DNA of 64,000 bases from Anastatus disparis (taxonomy: Eukaryota > Arthropoda > Insecta > Hymenoptera > Eupelmidae), in the NCBI GenBank assembly GCA_017163975.1, contig JAFFSR010000136.1, forward strand, positions 10,537,501-10,601,500. The letters are read 5' to 3'. Of the stretch, positions 1-11,292 are shown one piece after another. Numbering within the stretch: the stretch's first letter is position 1; each line of letters opens with the position of its first letter. The position numbers and the translations under genes are program-made. Below the pieces are notes generated by a model. That model searched no databases. It saw nothing but the letters and a program-made list of their open reading frames with translations, and had not been told where the DNA came from.

Positions 1-149
1 AATGTGAAAACAAGTAAAAAAGGATAAAATAAACAACAAACAGGCAGACCTGTAATATTAGACAGGAAAGACTTTGAGGTAAAAAGAAAAAGGATAAAAA
101 GAAAAAAAAAGGAAAGAACAAACAAGAATAAAAAAAGATTAAGACTCAC

Positions 150-227
150 CTCATTGGCGGCGCTGCACCTCGCAAGAATAACGGCGAGGGTGGCCAAAAA
201 GGCCCAACAGTATATCCTGGGCTGCAT
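150..227 (-). CDS. First coding exon of a secreted protein (signal peptide only; rest lies left of window)
   Basis: An ATG at 225-227 on the minus strand opens 26 codons that run into a consensus splice donor (GAG|GTGAGT, GT at 148-149), leaving phase 0. The peptide starts MQPRIYCWAFLATLAVILA and continues RCSAANE: a short polar/basic start, a hydrophobic core of about 12 residues and small residues before a likely cleavage near residues 21-24. This is a textbook signal peptide, so the product is secreted or a type I membrane protein. The remaining exons are beyond base 1, so the family cannot be named. The coding GC content here is clearly above the surroundings, which supports a real exon. 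A neuropeptide precursor, a receptor or an extracellular-matrix protein are all possible. Confidence 0.6.
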
Positions 228-1260
228 TTTTTTAACGTGCACTACGTTCTCTCGCGAGACAAGATGAAAGGGTTAAAATTCTCAGCTAATAGAAAGCTGT
301 GCTATTGCTATTCAAAAGCTGAGAGGACAGAGTTATCTGTCTCTCTCTCTCTTTTTCTCAATCTCACTGGATGTTCTTCTTTCACTCACTCACTACTCTC
401 GCGCGTTCTTCTCTGTCTTGTCCTCGTCTCTTGCACGTCCCAAATAAGGGCCGAATCTTTTCCTCTCCCTCGGTAATATACGTGCCTGCCTCTTACGAGC
501 TTTCTCTATCTCGCTCTCGAGCTCTTTCTCTTGCTAGAGAAACTGAGCTGTAGCAATACTGAGATGAGAAAGAGAAGCAACGGACGTACAGGACACAATG
601 TGTATATTATATATACATGTATATGTATATATATATATCTATATATTACACGGCTGAATGAATGAATAAACAAAAAAAACAAGTAGTAACACTGTAGTTT
701 ACTCGAGAACGATTATAAGAAGCTGGACGGGGCTCTGCGAGTAGAATAATTGTAGAATGGTCACTTTTATATTTCTCAGTCTTGGCACTCACTTACACAG
801 ACACACGCGCGTATACGGCAGTTGTTGGCCTCGTCGTCACAGCACTAATGCATCTATACGTATGTGTATACGAAAAAAAAAATAACACTAAAAAATTTGA
901 CAATGCAATAATATGACACACGACGGTCGTCTCTTATTTTTTTAATTCGAGATATATATAAGAGGATTTAATAAACGGGAGAGGCAGGGATATATTATAT
1001 TAGCGCAACGAAGGGAGTCGCTGCTCTCTTGCGCTCTAAAGAATCGTTGCGTTAACTTTGAAGAGAAGAGAGAAAAACGAGAGGCAAGCAAACGCGCACT
1101 CTCGGGCCGCAGTCACTGCTGCTACTTGCTGATGGCTGATCAGTGATGCTACTACTGCTTACTGCTTTGCTCCTAGAATCTAGATACACACACACATACA
1201 TACACAGCACACACCAAAGCACTGATCGATGCAAGTAAACCAACCAAGCACCTATGGCAA
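228..1260 (-). promoter_or_regulatory. Probable 5' UTR/promoter zone of the signal-peptide gene
   Basis: This stretch has no convincing coding frame. It has CT-rich tracts on the + strand around 330-560 (GA-rich on the minus strand, the sense of the gene), a TA-rich simple run at about 600-646, CA-rich runs near 800-815 and 1187-1215, and GC content well above the flanking DNA. Such GA/CA-rich sequence upstream of an ATG is typical of long insect 5' UTRs and promoters. No transcription start can be fixed by eye. Confidence 0.35.
600..646. repeat. TA-rich simple sequence repeat
   Basis: An imperfect alternating TA run interrupted by single G/C bases. It is a low-complexity microsatellite inside the GC-richer upstream region of the signal-peptide exon. 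Confidence 0.7.
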
Positions 1261-1901
1261 TATAGCCATATTACACATAGCAGCAACCCAACATAGTAAT
1301 GTAATGTAGTAAAATAAAGAGGGCGCAATACTTATTCCTGCAGACTCCCACTATTCTATTTACTAAATTTACTACTTCGATTGCTCTCCCATTCACGCGT
1401 GTATTCGTTCATTCTTTTTTTTCTTGTTCTATTGATTTTTTTATTAGTAATAAGGTTAGAACAATATATTTAAGTTTTTTAATATTATACATTTAAAACA
1501 GTTTCAAAATTTTTAAATGGTGTATCAAACGATGGTAATACAGTGTTCTGTTATTAATATACGAGAACCGGGAGAGTTTAATTCACGTTTTTAGAATATA
1601 TACATATTGCCAGTTATATTTTAAATAAAAGCTTCATATGAGGTAAGAATAATAATGCTTTACATATTTAAAATATTAAGTTAAAGTATCAATAGTAATA
1701 TAATAAAATCATACTTATCTATAGTAAAATAAAAAATATACCATATATTTGTTAACAATTTTTTTATTGAATTTACGTATATATTGAATTATAGACTTGC
1801 AATTTTTTATTTGGTTAATTGACAAGACATTTTTTAAGAATTAAAGAACAAAATATAAATTTAATTAAAATGCTTTGAAAGAAAAATTGTACTCGTATTA
1901 A
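1261..1901. other. AT-rich intergenic stretch, nothing recognised
   Basis: Very AT-rich sequence between the upstream region of the signal-peptide gene and the end of the diverged IF1-like gene. I see no coding frame, RNA gene or repeat structure. The 3' UTR of the IF1-like gene must lie in its right part. Confidence 0.5.
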
Positions 1902-2386
1902 CTAATTATTACTTTTTTTACTATCCTTTGCTTGGATTCCATGTTCAAGATTTTTTAAAAAGCGTAAATTTTCTTTGATTTCTCGATTATAATCCTCTAT
2001 TTTTAATTTCATTTTATTAATTTCTTGTTGCATCAATTTAATTTCTTCAAGAGTTTTTTGTTTTAGTAATTTAAAATGATTTTTGTTCTGCACAAATATA
2101 AAGAAACATTAGTTTTATGATTTGAATATTGTGTTACCTTTCAGGAAAATTCTAAAATCTTTGTTTACATTTTTGTATAAGTAATTATTTTCATAGGCTT
2201 TACACTTTCCGAAAAAGAAATTCTTATTTAAGTTCTTTTTGGCTTCTTCATGAATAAAACTAAAACTTTTATATTATAATAAGTTAGAATAGTACATTTT
2301 TGTGTTAATTTAAATGTTTAACAAAAACTAACCTTTACTCACAAATTACTATTTCTGGAAACTCCACGAATAATTTGATGTAACAT
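1902..2386 (-). CDS. Diverged tandem paralogue of mitochondrial ATPase inhibitor IF1
   Basis: I read three exons on the minus strand: 2343-2386, 2169-2259 and 1902-2087. All introns have GT-AG ends (donors GTGAGT and GTAAAC; acceptors TTTTAG and GTGCAG), giving 106 codons. The neighbouring canonical IF1 gene has the same layout, exon count, intron phases (2 then 0) and length (104 aa). The product begins MLHQIIRGVSRNSN, a basic start fitting a mitochondrial presequence. It then has FFGKCKAYENNYLYKN, which aligns with [17 protein letters not shown] of the canonical copy, and a C-terminal coiled coil whose isoleucines keep the same spacing. The Gly-rich inhibitory start and nearly all histidines are missing. 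By family knowledge IF1 blocks F1 ATP hydrolysis; whether this copy inhibits, antagonises or does something else is open. The frame is uninterrupted, so I call it a gene rather than a pseudogene, with the family assignment resting on gene structure as much as sequence. Confidence 0.65.
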
Positions 2387-2787
2387 ATTATCTTAAGAAC
2401 TTTTAAAGATACAACATTAAAAATAGTAAGTTTTAAATACAAAAAATTTTTATTTAATATTGAATTTCTAAACTTTATTCAATTATTTAAATATATAAAA
2501 TCTTACATAAACAAAAGAATAAAAAAAGCTGCAATTTCTCTTTGAATAAATAATCTTTCTCAAAACTGTATATATATATTTTATTTGGTTGATGTAATGA
2601 TATTTCAGTAATGAAATCAAATTTCTTTTTTATTTTATTTCTACTTAGAATAACAGTTGATAATTAAAAAAAGCACTCATTGTGATATTCTACAATGTTA
2701 ATAATGGTTCGCCATTCAGCAAATCTCTTTCTCTCACACGGTGGAGAATAAATATGTTGAGAATGTGTAAAATAATGCAGGAACTAT

Positions 2788-3676
2788 TCACTGCTTATCT
2801 CCCATATCATCGATTCTTTTCTTATGACGGTTGATGGCTTCTTGATGACGTTTGATTTGTTCTTCATGGAATGAGATCTCATCGTGTAAGCCTTCTTTTA
2901 TTTTTGAAATCTGTTCTTTTTGCTAAAAATAAAAGTTACATTTCTAGTTATCGTATCCACAATAAACAAAACCTATTCATTAGATGTTCGATCCAAGTGT
3001 TATTAAAGTATTATAAATATAAAAAAATTACCAATTTATAGAAATATTGATCTTCATGAGCAGCTTCCATTTTTCCAAATGAACCTCCTGCTTCCCGGAT
3101 GGATCCACCACCACCTCCACCCTTGCCTGCTCCAGATCCTCGTTCACCAACCATTTTTACTTGACTGAAATGTAATATTTTATATTAATTCAAATTCAAT
3201 TATTACATTTATGTTTTTATCTTAAATAATATCTATTATTATTTCTTTATACTTTTTATTTTAAAAAAAAGCTAAACGCGTAATTGCCTAAAAATAAAAT
3301 CTACTTGTCTGAAAGACAAGGGATAACCACTGATCTAAAGAAATGTTATATAAGTTATCGCTAATCGTATAAATGTAGTACGTCTAAAAAAAGGTTTGCT
3401 ATTGTTACGAAAGTTTTAAATTATTCAATTCATTTGGCATAGCCAATCTGTTTTGTTTTTGCTACCCATTTTATCGAATCAATTAAATATAAGATCTAAC
3501 ACATTTTGTTATCGAGGGTGTTCCACGTAAGTTGGATAACGATGTCAGGACGGAAAAAAGCCGGGAGGTCAATATATAATACGTTTTAACTTCGTTTTAT
3601 ATTTAATTATGATAAGACAAAGTATTTACCTAAGAAAAGCCATATTCCGGGAAAAAACTACTGGTATTCTCTGCAT
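2788..3676 (-). CDS. ATPIF1: Mitochondrial ATP synthase inhibitor factor 1 (IF1)
   Basis: Three exons: 3630-3676 (start ATG 3674-3676), 3032-3164 and 2788-2922, with intron phases 2 and 0, encode 104 aa. Residues 1-16 ([15 protein letters not shown]...) look like a mitochondrial targeting peptide. Residues 23-38 are a Gly-rich stretch leading into [20 protein letters not shown], the family's inhibitory segment, followed by YFYKL and a His-rich coiled coil ([20 protein letters not shown]) that in mammals drives antiparallel dimerisation. By family knowledge it sits in the matrix, inserts into F1-ATPase when the proton gradient collapses, and stops ATP hydrolysis; the histidines give pH sensitivity. 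A diverged copy lies about 400 bp downstream on the same strand. The 5' flank up to 4438 would hold its promoter. Confidence 0.95.
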
Positions 3677-4227
3677 TGTGTGTACTTAACTTTTTTCCTT
3701 ATGTGAGAAAAATTTACAATATTATTATTTTACCACAGCAAGACGTTTTTTCACAAATCCACGAAATACCTATTAGATATGTCTTTGACGATACGGTTTA
3801 ACATAGGTATGGAACTCACATGCGCGCTCGATATTAGCAACTACTTGTCATTTACGCGGGAGAATACAAAACTACTTTACAATAATTTTTAATCAAATTA
3901 TTTCTGATTTATGTATAATGAGTACTTTTACATTAAAAAAAATTTTTTTAGCTGTAATTCAGTTTACAGAATTTTTAATTATTAAATTTTTGAAAATATA
4001 TATCTTTTTAACAATTTTTGAGAAAGAAAATAAAAAAATATATTTAGTAACCAAAAAATTATGAAAATCTTATAAGGAATGCAAATTTACGTAATTTTGC
4101 AATTTATTTTCGTAAATTCATATAAAAAATTTGTATTTTATTTGTGATAAATAGTGTGTATTTAAAATTCTTAACATATATAACAGAATTTCAATTTCCA
4201 ACATTCTATTTTAAAAAAATATTTTTC

Positions 4228-4372
4228 TGGCCGCTTTCAGGCGCCGTCGAGCAGAAAAATAGTATAGAACCCTAGGCCAGTAAATAAGAAAGCCTCAGAT
4301 CACATGTTAGTAAACCTCGGCTTCGCCTCGACCAACAATTACATGTGATCTGCTACCTGTTTTTTTCTGGCC
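4228..4372. repeat. Fold-back (inverted-repeat) element
   Basis: CAGATCACATGT at 4296-4307 is matched exactly by its reverse complement at 4341-4352. The pairing extends imperfectly outwards to GGCCAG at 4275-4280 and CTGGCC at 4367-4372; a further CTGGCC sits at 4228-4233. The loop holds a GC-rich CCTCGGCTTCGCCTCG block quite unlike the AT-rich flanks. This could be a small fold-back transposable element remnant or a hairpin in the 3' flank of the Myb/SANT gene. I found no second copy in the window. Confidence 0.5.
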
Positions 4373-4437
4373 ATGCGTTGTAATATACTATCAAAATTTT
4401 AATATAATTCCAACATTGCAAATATATCTTTTAAAAA

Positions 4438-6969
4438 TCACCTTATAAGCTTTTCTGCTGCCTCACGTTCAGTTATTTTCTTCTTCATTTCTGAAGTTTT
4501 AAGATCATTTAAAGCTTTATCCCTTTGTAACCTAGCACACTCTAATTGTGTGTTTAATAATTCAATTCTTAAATTGCGTTCGGTATCATTTTCTTGAGGA
4601 TCAGGAGCAAACTTTTTATATACATTTTCGGATACTTTTTTAAATTGGACAGCCGTTTTTTCAGTAAAAGGTATTAAATTCTCTTCCGTTTCATCTGTAA
4701 TTCAAAAAATAATATGATCAATTAAAAATTAAAAAATAATACAGTTTTTTTGAAAATTTCAATTTATATAAAATTTATGAACAACTTTTTTAATTTTACA
4801 AAAATTTACATAGTTTGAACTTTCTATATACAGAGAACGCATAAATGAAATTTTTTTATTGTATAAAATAGATTGGATATATTATTTTTCAAAATTATAC
4901 ATAGTAAAAAATTATGTGAACATGAAATTTTCTAATAGTCAGTTAAAGAATAGGTATATATTAACGATATATGAATGTTTACGAAATATAAGTATTTGCG
5001 TAAAATTTTAATCTTTTTAAAAAAATAATTTAACTCATGTTTTATGTTCGAGATTCGTTTAAAATATTTCAGAATTATAAAAAATTATCCGTCTAATTAA
5101 ATTAAAATAAAAAAATTACTGTGTATCAAAATTGAATTTCTTTTCTTTGTAACCATTATAATAAAAATTACCTATAAAAATGTAAATAATATAATTATGA
5201 AAAAGTATTATTTATAAATATAAAATAAACATTAATTTAAATAATTATCTTAACGACGATTAAATATTAAAATTTTCTAAAATGGGTTTCCTGATGGGCT
5301 TATTTATTTATTTTTTAATATGACTTCTTAAATCAAAAAAATTATTTGGATTTCTATAATGTATTAATACTTTTGGTACCATATAGGCATAAACTAAATT
5401 TTCTGGCAACATCAACCAATGGGTGCCTACGTGAAAATGGAAATTGCTACAGTTGCAATGCGATCTTTTATTTGAATGAAATTTGAATTAGCATTATGAT
5501 TTACAAATAATAAATGCAATTAATGCATGCATGTTCATAGAATTAAAATGATAATAACAGTATTTTTTACTTTTCGTATTTATTAGCGATTAATAAATAC
5601 GAAAAGCAACAGTGACAGCGCCAATATTTTTTACCATTACTTAGAAACAAATTTTTTAAAATTTATTTCATTTTTATGATAAGTCAATAGCATTTTACGC
5701 CTGCGAAACAGAGCGTCAATTCGAATTTTACATTTGTTGCATCGAAAAACTTATTTCAATCTTACTAAAAATAGGTGTGTTACTTTTAATATAACTAGTT
5801 GCATTACTTTTTGTGTAAGATTTTAGAGTACTGCAAAAATTAAAATGGCTAATTGTTCATTTAAGCATGCACGGTATCTTCTGCTTCTTTTTATTTTAGG
5901 AATAAAAACATAATTTTTAACACTTTACAACAAAACATAATTTACAAACGTTTCGATTTTTTATTATAATTAAAAAAAAAATAAGACATTGATAATTATA
6001 CGCTAGATTTTGACTTCACTAAAACTCATTATTCTTACACGAATTCCCCGGATTTCATCCCTGAACCGCTATAAACTTAAATATGATTGATTATTTACTC
6101 TATATACATGGTTGTATTGTAACCAGTGACACATCTTAATTTTAATTTATTAAAAACAAAATTACCATTTAAAATATCACCGTTAACTCGACCTGTCAAA
6201 TCATCATAACGTCTTCGTTTACTCCTTCTAGGAGTTAATATATTTTCTTCAAAATTTTGATGATCTAGCGTTTTATTTTCAATATTCTCAATATCACTTT
6301 CATCATTGGAATCAACATCAATTTTTTCAGTTTTAATTTTTGTCTCATCAATAATCATCTGATCAGGAATCGAAGAAGGTTTTTCCAAAAATTTATGTGC
6401 TTGTGAATCGCCTTTGTTTGTATCAGGTAACGACGTTGAACTCTCATTTTCAAATTCATCCGCGCTTCCGATTGCTCCATTCTTCGATTCTACGCACAAT
6501 CGCCAAATTTTCATAACCAAATCAGGCGGCTTACATTTCGAATTTGCTTCCTTCAACCCGTTTGTTTTTATCTGAAAAAATGTATTTGGTAAAATTAATT
6601 TAAAAATAATTTCCTGATTTTACATTGATAATGCAATATATTAAAATATTATGATGATAGTTTAAATAAATACAGTTTTATACTAACCATATTATTATAA
6701 GTTACCATTTCTAATTTGGCATTGCCTTTCATTCTGCACCATTGTTCTCTTAGCCGAGAAAGATCTCTTTTAGTTGGACATATTTGATTGAATTTCGTGT
6801 GAATGACTTTCCATGCTTTTGACTTAACTCCAGCTGGGATGGCTTTACTTTCGATCGTATTCATATGATGTTTTATAAGATCAAATAATATTTGCTTTTC
6901 ATTCAAGGTCCAATTTTGTGTTCTTTCTCTTTTCTTGTATTTCAAGTGTAGTGGAAAAGTTACTTTCAT
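4438..6969 (-). CDS. Myb/SANT-like DNA-binding domain protein (MSANTD-like)
   Basis: Three exons read on the minus strand: 6688-6969, 6166-6571 and 4438-4694. Donors are GTTAGT and GTAATT, acceptors TTTCAG and TTACAG, and phases (0, then 1) join cleanly to give about 314 aa. An in-frame TAA lies just upstream of the ATG, supporting the start. Residues about 15-92 form a Myb/SANT-like trihelix (WTLNEKQILFDLI ... AWKVIHTKFN ... LREQWCRMKG), the type found in zeste and MSANTD3 proteins. The middle is acidic and Ser/Asn-rich with a basic patch (TPRRSKRRR), a likely nuclear localisation signal. The last exon is a charged, probably coiled helix ending ...REAAEKLIR. The expected role is sequence-specific DNA binding in the nucleus; targets are unknown. 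The final stop falls at an AG|GTGATT sequence that could also be a donor, so the C-terminus could be longer. Confidence 0.75.
5570..5606. repeat. Perfect 16-bp inverted repeat (hairpin) in an intron
   Basis: CTTTTCGTATTTATTA at 5570-5585 and its exact reverse complement at 5591-5606 flank a five-base loop (GCGAT). It lies in the last intron of the Myb/SANT-like gene, so it would be transcribed as a hairpin in the pre-mRNA. It is too short for a typical miRNA precursor. Confidence 0.85.
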
Positions 6970-8960
6970 CGTTTCTAAGTCTGTTTCCGATTAAATTCGT
7001 ATAGATATAGTTATTATTTGAACGATCTTCAAATCAATCATAAAATTAAAATATTTAAATATATAACTTCTAATATAATGTAATATAGAATTCATTATAT
7101 TTATTTGCTTATAAAATTTTTAATTATTTAATTTTTTTCCTTGAGAATCTATTACACATTTTTAAAGTGATAAGAAAAAAAAATTGATAAGAAATAAATC
7201 ATTTTTTTATCCTTTTTTAATTTATTCTTTCCTTAAAGGGAGTGGGAAAATTAATCTTCTAACTTTTTCAGAATATTGTATAAATTTTTATAATAATACA
7301 CTATAAATTCTAACTCATTGTGTTCATAATTTTGAAAGATAATCGTAAATAAAAGTAGAATAAGAATTATAATAAAAATTATGTATGATGATGTGACAAT
7401 ATTTAGAAAAGAGTTATTTTGGATCTTTGTATCTTTTAAATTTCTATAAAACAGATTTTTTACGAAATCAGCTAATCTTACGGGCTAGTCTATGTAATGA
7501 CTATTTCAAACGATTAATTAGATTCTGATTGAAATTTTTTTTTGTTCATGGAATCTCGTATTTTTAACGAAAAACTCATTTTTCATACTCAAATTAAGAA
7601 AATTCTTATCTAAAGCAACCATTACAGTTATTTTTTAATATCTTACTTAAAGTTATAATTGATAATTTTATAAATTAAATATTTTCATTCCAGATTTTTA
7701 TTAAATAATAAACACTTAATTTTTTCAACAATGATATTAAAAATTAATTCTTACTAAATTTCTCACCAAGAAAAAAATTTTCAATTACATAAATTTTAAG
7801 ACCATTAAAACAATAAATAAAAATAAATATTTCAATTGATGTATTACAATATTGTACTGGAAAATACAGTATAAAAATTATATTTTTTTAATATATCGCT
7901 ATTTTTTAAAAATGAATCGGAAGAATTTAATTTCATTTACAAATGATATTTTGTTTTGATTTATAATAGAAAATTATCAATTTATTAATAGGATACACAA
8001 TTTATCTATCAAAAATTACAATAAATTTTTATTGAAATAATAAATTAAATTACAAACGTAAAAATAAAAGCCAATATAAAAAGACTTCTATTTTTAAGTC
8101 ATATAAAATCTTTCCATATAAGATATTGAAACAAAAGTGGACAATACATATTAATTTCGGTATCTGAGTCCACTATATACAAAAATATTTTATAATCAGA
8201 AACAGAAAAAAAAAGTTTTTGCAACCTCAGTTTTTACGATGATCGAGTTTAAGAAAAGACAAAAACAGAAAACAATCATCAATTAATTCTTTTTAATTAT
8301 TAGAAGCAAAGGTGCCAACTTTTAAATAATTGGTTGGAAAAATATTTTCACATAAAAAAATAAAAACGTCATAAAGAATATTAATTTTTATCACAAATTT
8401 AATCATTAAAATAGTTGAGAATCAACATTCAAATCATCTACACCTCCAATATTCGGAACATACATATTTTGAGTTATCATAAGTCAAATTGCCTTTTACT
8501 TATCATATACGAAAATTAAATTAAAAATTAAATTTATTAATAATATAGATCTATTAACTAATGTTTTAATGAAAACAAAAAAATTAACAATTCTCTTCAA
8601 ACTATAAGTCAATTTCAATTTCAAATACTATGCGCATGCGTAAATAGTAGGCTAGTCGTCGTGATTCGAATGCCATTTAGAGTTCTCACAAACAAATATT
8701 TTTTTTCTCTTTCACCAAGTTATTTTTTAAATAAAAACTTTAATTTTTAATATATAAATATAATATATAATCAGTTTAATTACAATAATTATTTTAAAAT
8801 ATTTCTTGGTAATATTTGACTAATTAATATTTATATTTTCTTGATTGAATATTGTGAGATCACATAAAAATTATTTAATTCGCTAACTTAACCTTTTTGG
8901 GCGCACGTGATTCTCAAAAAACTGAAACAAGTGTCTGAAATATTTTAACAAATTTGTCTC
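6970..8960. other. AT-rich intergenic stretch
   Basis: This is the upstream region of the Myb/SANT-like gene followed by featureless AT-rich DNA. Slightly GC-richer patches occur near 8630-8680. No coding frame or RNA gene is recognised. Confidence 0.5.
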
Positions 8961-8961
8961 T

Positions 8962-9133
8962 TTAAGGGAATGTAAAATACCGACATTACATGTTCCAAAT
9001 TTTTAATCTAAAATTTTTAAAAATATCGCTTCATTACAACTTATCATTTTAACTAATAAAAAACATAATATAGAGATATTTCAGAAAATTTTTGAATAAA
9101 AATTAAAAATTCGGGAAACTGTAATGTCGGTAG
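8962..9133. mobile_element. MITE-like element, copy A
   Basis: The element is bounded by TACCGACATTACA on the left (about 8978-8990) and its near reverse complement TGTAATGTCGGTA on the right (about 9120-9132), with an AT-rich core. A clearly related sequence lies in reverse orientation at 25792-25972, matching at both ends and through much of the core. Short length, terminal inverted repeats, no coding capacity and more than one copy fit a non-autonomous DNA transposon (MITE). The superfamily and target-site duplication cannot be fixed by eye. Confidence 0.65.
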
Positions 9134-11280
9134 CTATGTATAAGGTAATACTCTATTACATCACAGTAAATGACGAATAATACTAATTCATGATTTTCAA
9201 TATAAGAATTGACCTTATAAAACGAATATTTTGAAAGTAATATATATTCACGTTGATATAATTTTTTGGAAATTTTTCAAAAATATATTATTTTGAATTC
9301 GGTGATAGATAACTAGCTTATAATTGAGTTTAAAAAATTATTACAAAAAATGATAATGGGAAATCTAATATCTTGAAGGTAATATATCTTTTTCACGAAG
9401 CCGTACTAAAATATTGATTACACTGATAAGGAGCGATCATTTACTGATTCTCCACGGTATACTTAAATAAATTTATATTATTAATTAACTGTGTTAATAA
9501 TTAAAAGTTATCTACAGAAAGTTATGAATCTAATAAATAATTTAAATAATCGAAAGTTTATTATGTAGGTTGACACGTATAGAATCTTATCATAATGGTG
9601 AATAGATAACAAGTATTATTTGACATTCTAATCAATAAATTTTTACAATTTTATTACAGATTATTTAAATTATTTATTATTTAAAAAAATGTTTTAAATT
9701 CTTTAATTTTTACAACTGCTATAAAAATATAGTTGCGCAATATTAATCGTACGCGAAAACAACACATTTAACCTCAAAAACGCCGGAGATCAGTGGTCCG
9801 TCCAACAGCATTTATTACAAACTGCTTTTAATTGTAGCTGCACATTAAACTTGATTAAATTATTTACATATGGTAATTATTTTTAATTTATTTATATAGG
9901 GTTTTTAAAAGCGTAAATTTAAATAAAACAAATATTTTTTTTTTCAAAAAGTTATTCAAGTACTTTAATGTTAAGATTATCTTAAATGCGTATTAAAATA
10001 TTAATTTTATTCTTATTATATTGATGGTAACTAATAGAGCTGTACAGTATGTTAAATTATATAGCCTAAATTAAAGCATTTCTAATATTATTGTAAAATT
10101 TTATCAATTTGATAGTAAAAATATAAAATTAAAAAAATATATCATACATACATGTAAAGCTAAGTACAATAATAAAAATTAGTCTTAAGACATAGTAGTT
10201 TGCAAAAAACCAGCTACTAAAGTTGAGATTAAGCGTCAGCCATATTTATCGCGAATATACTAAACGCGCGCTGTAACAAGTGTGCGTTCGATACTAACTA
10301 AGCTTCCTAAGCAAAACCCCTCCGGTCTATACGTATAGATATATAAAAAGTGCTATTGAGAATTGAAACCGTACGCGCGAAACAGATTTCTATCCAGGCT
10401 GGTTATACCATTCACGTTCATGTTGGAGGGTAATAGGAACCAACCCAATACACACTAACAATAGAACAACTTGGCGCCCTCTCTACCTTCACATGTAACC
10501 TTTTGTCACTTAATAAATCATCTATTTACTTTATTCACTTTTTTAATTGAATATTTATTTATTGCCTCATATATGTTCTTCTATATTCTTTTTCATTGTC
10601 ATCTAATTAAAAAAAATGTTTATTTAAATCGAGTTAAATATTTATTTTACATTTTTACCTTAGTTAATTTACTATTGCACAATATTTAACCCAATAAACC
10701 ATTAAAATTTATAAAAAGGGGTACTATTATTTAATAATGAATAATAATCACTGTTTTAATATACAAATGTAACAATGGTGTACCATATACATATATAAAG
10801 TTTTACAAACATTTAAATAAAATAGAAGCTTGTAATTCACCGTTCTTATTGTATTCGCTGCAGTTAACTATCGACTGCTATTGTAAGTGATGCACGTAGG
10901 GGTACTTATTAAGGTTGACAGTTCTTCTACAAGTCTATATGCAATAGACAATGACTCTAAAAACGTATCGTAACGTAAGTTAACACACGAAAGAAAAAAC
11001 ATGAAAATAAATTATTTTTAAATTAAAAAATTTTGTTTTATTTCATTCGTCCTTTAAAATTGGGAATTTATTAATTTTTTTAATTAGTATAAAAATAAGA
11101 TTATAATTTTAAGTTAACAGTATGCAATAATTTACGAATTCACAAGAAGATAAAAAATACAAAATTCATTTTTACAAAGAATCGTTTGAAGAGTTTTTAA
11201 TTAACAGCATAATTTTTATAAGAATGGCAAAATTTTTATGGAAAATATCATTTAACTTAAGATTATTTGCGACCTCATTT
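9134..11280. other. AT-rich intergenic stretch with one GC-richer patch
   Basis: No gene is recognised. The patch at about 10200-10480 is GC-richer and includes a TATA-like GATATATAAAAAG (about 10337) followed by non-AT sequence, so a promoter is conceivable, but no coding exon follows. Open frames here are AT-driven. Confidence 0.45.
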
Positions 11281-11292
11281 GCAATGTCATGC

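Noticed and set aside
10471..10689. 72-codon open frame starting at a TTG
   Set aside because: Composition is Phe/Leu/Ile/Tyr-rich as expected from random AT-rich DNA; no ATG, no splice context, no family.
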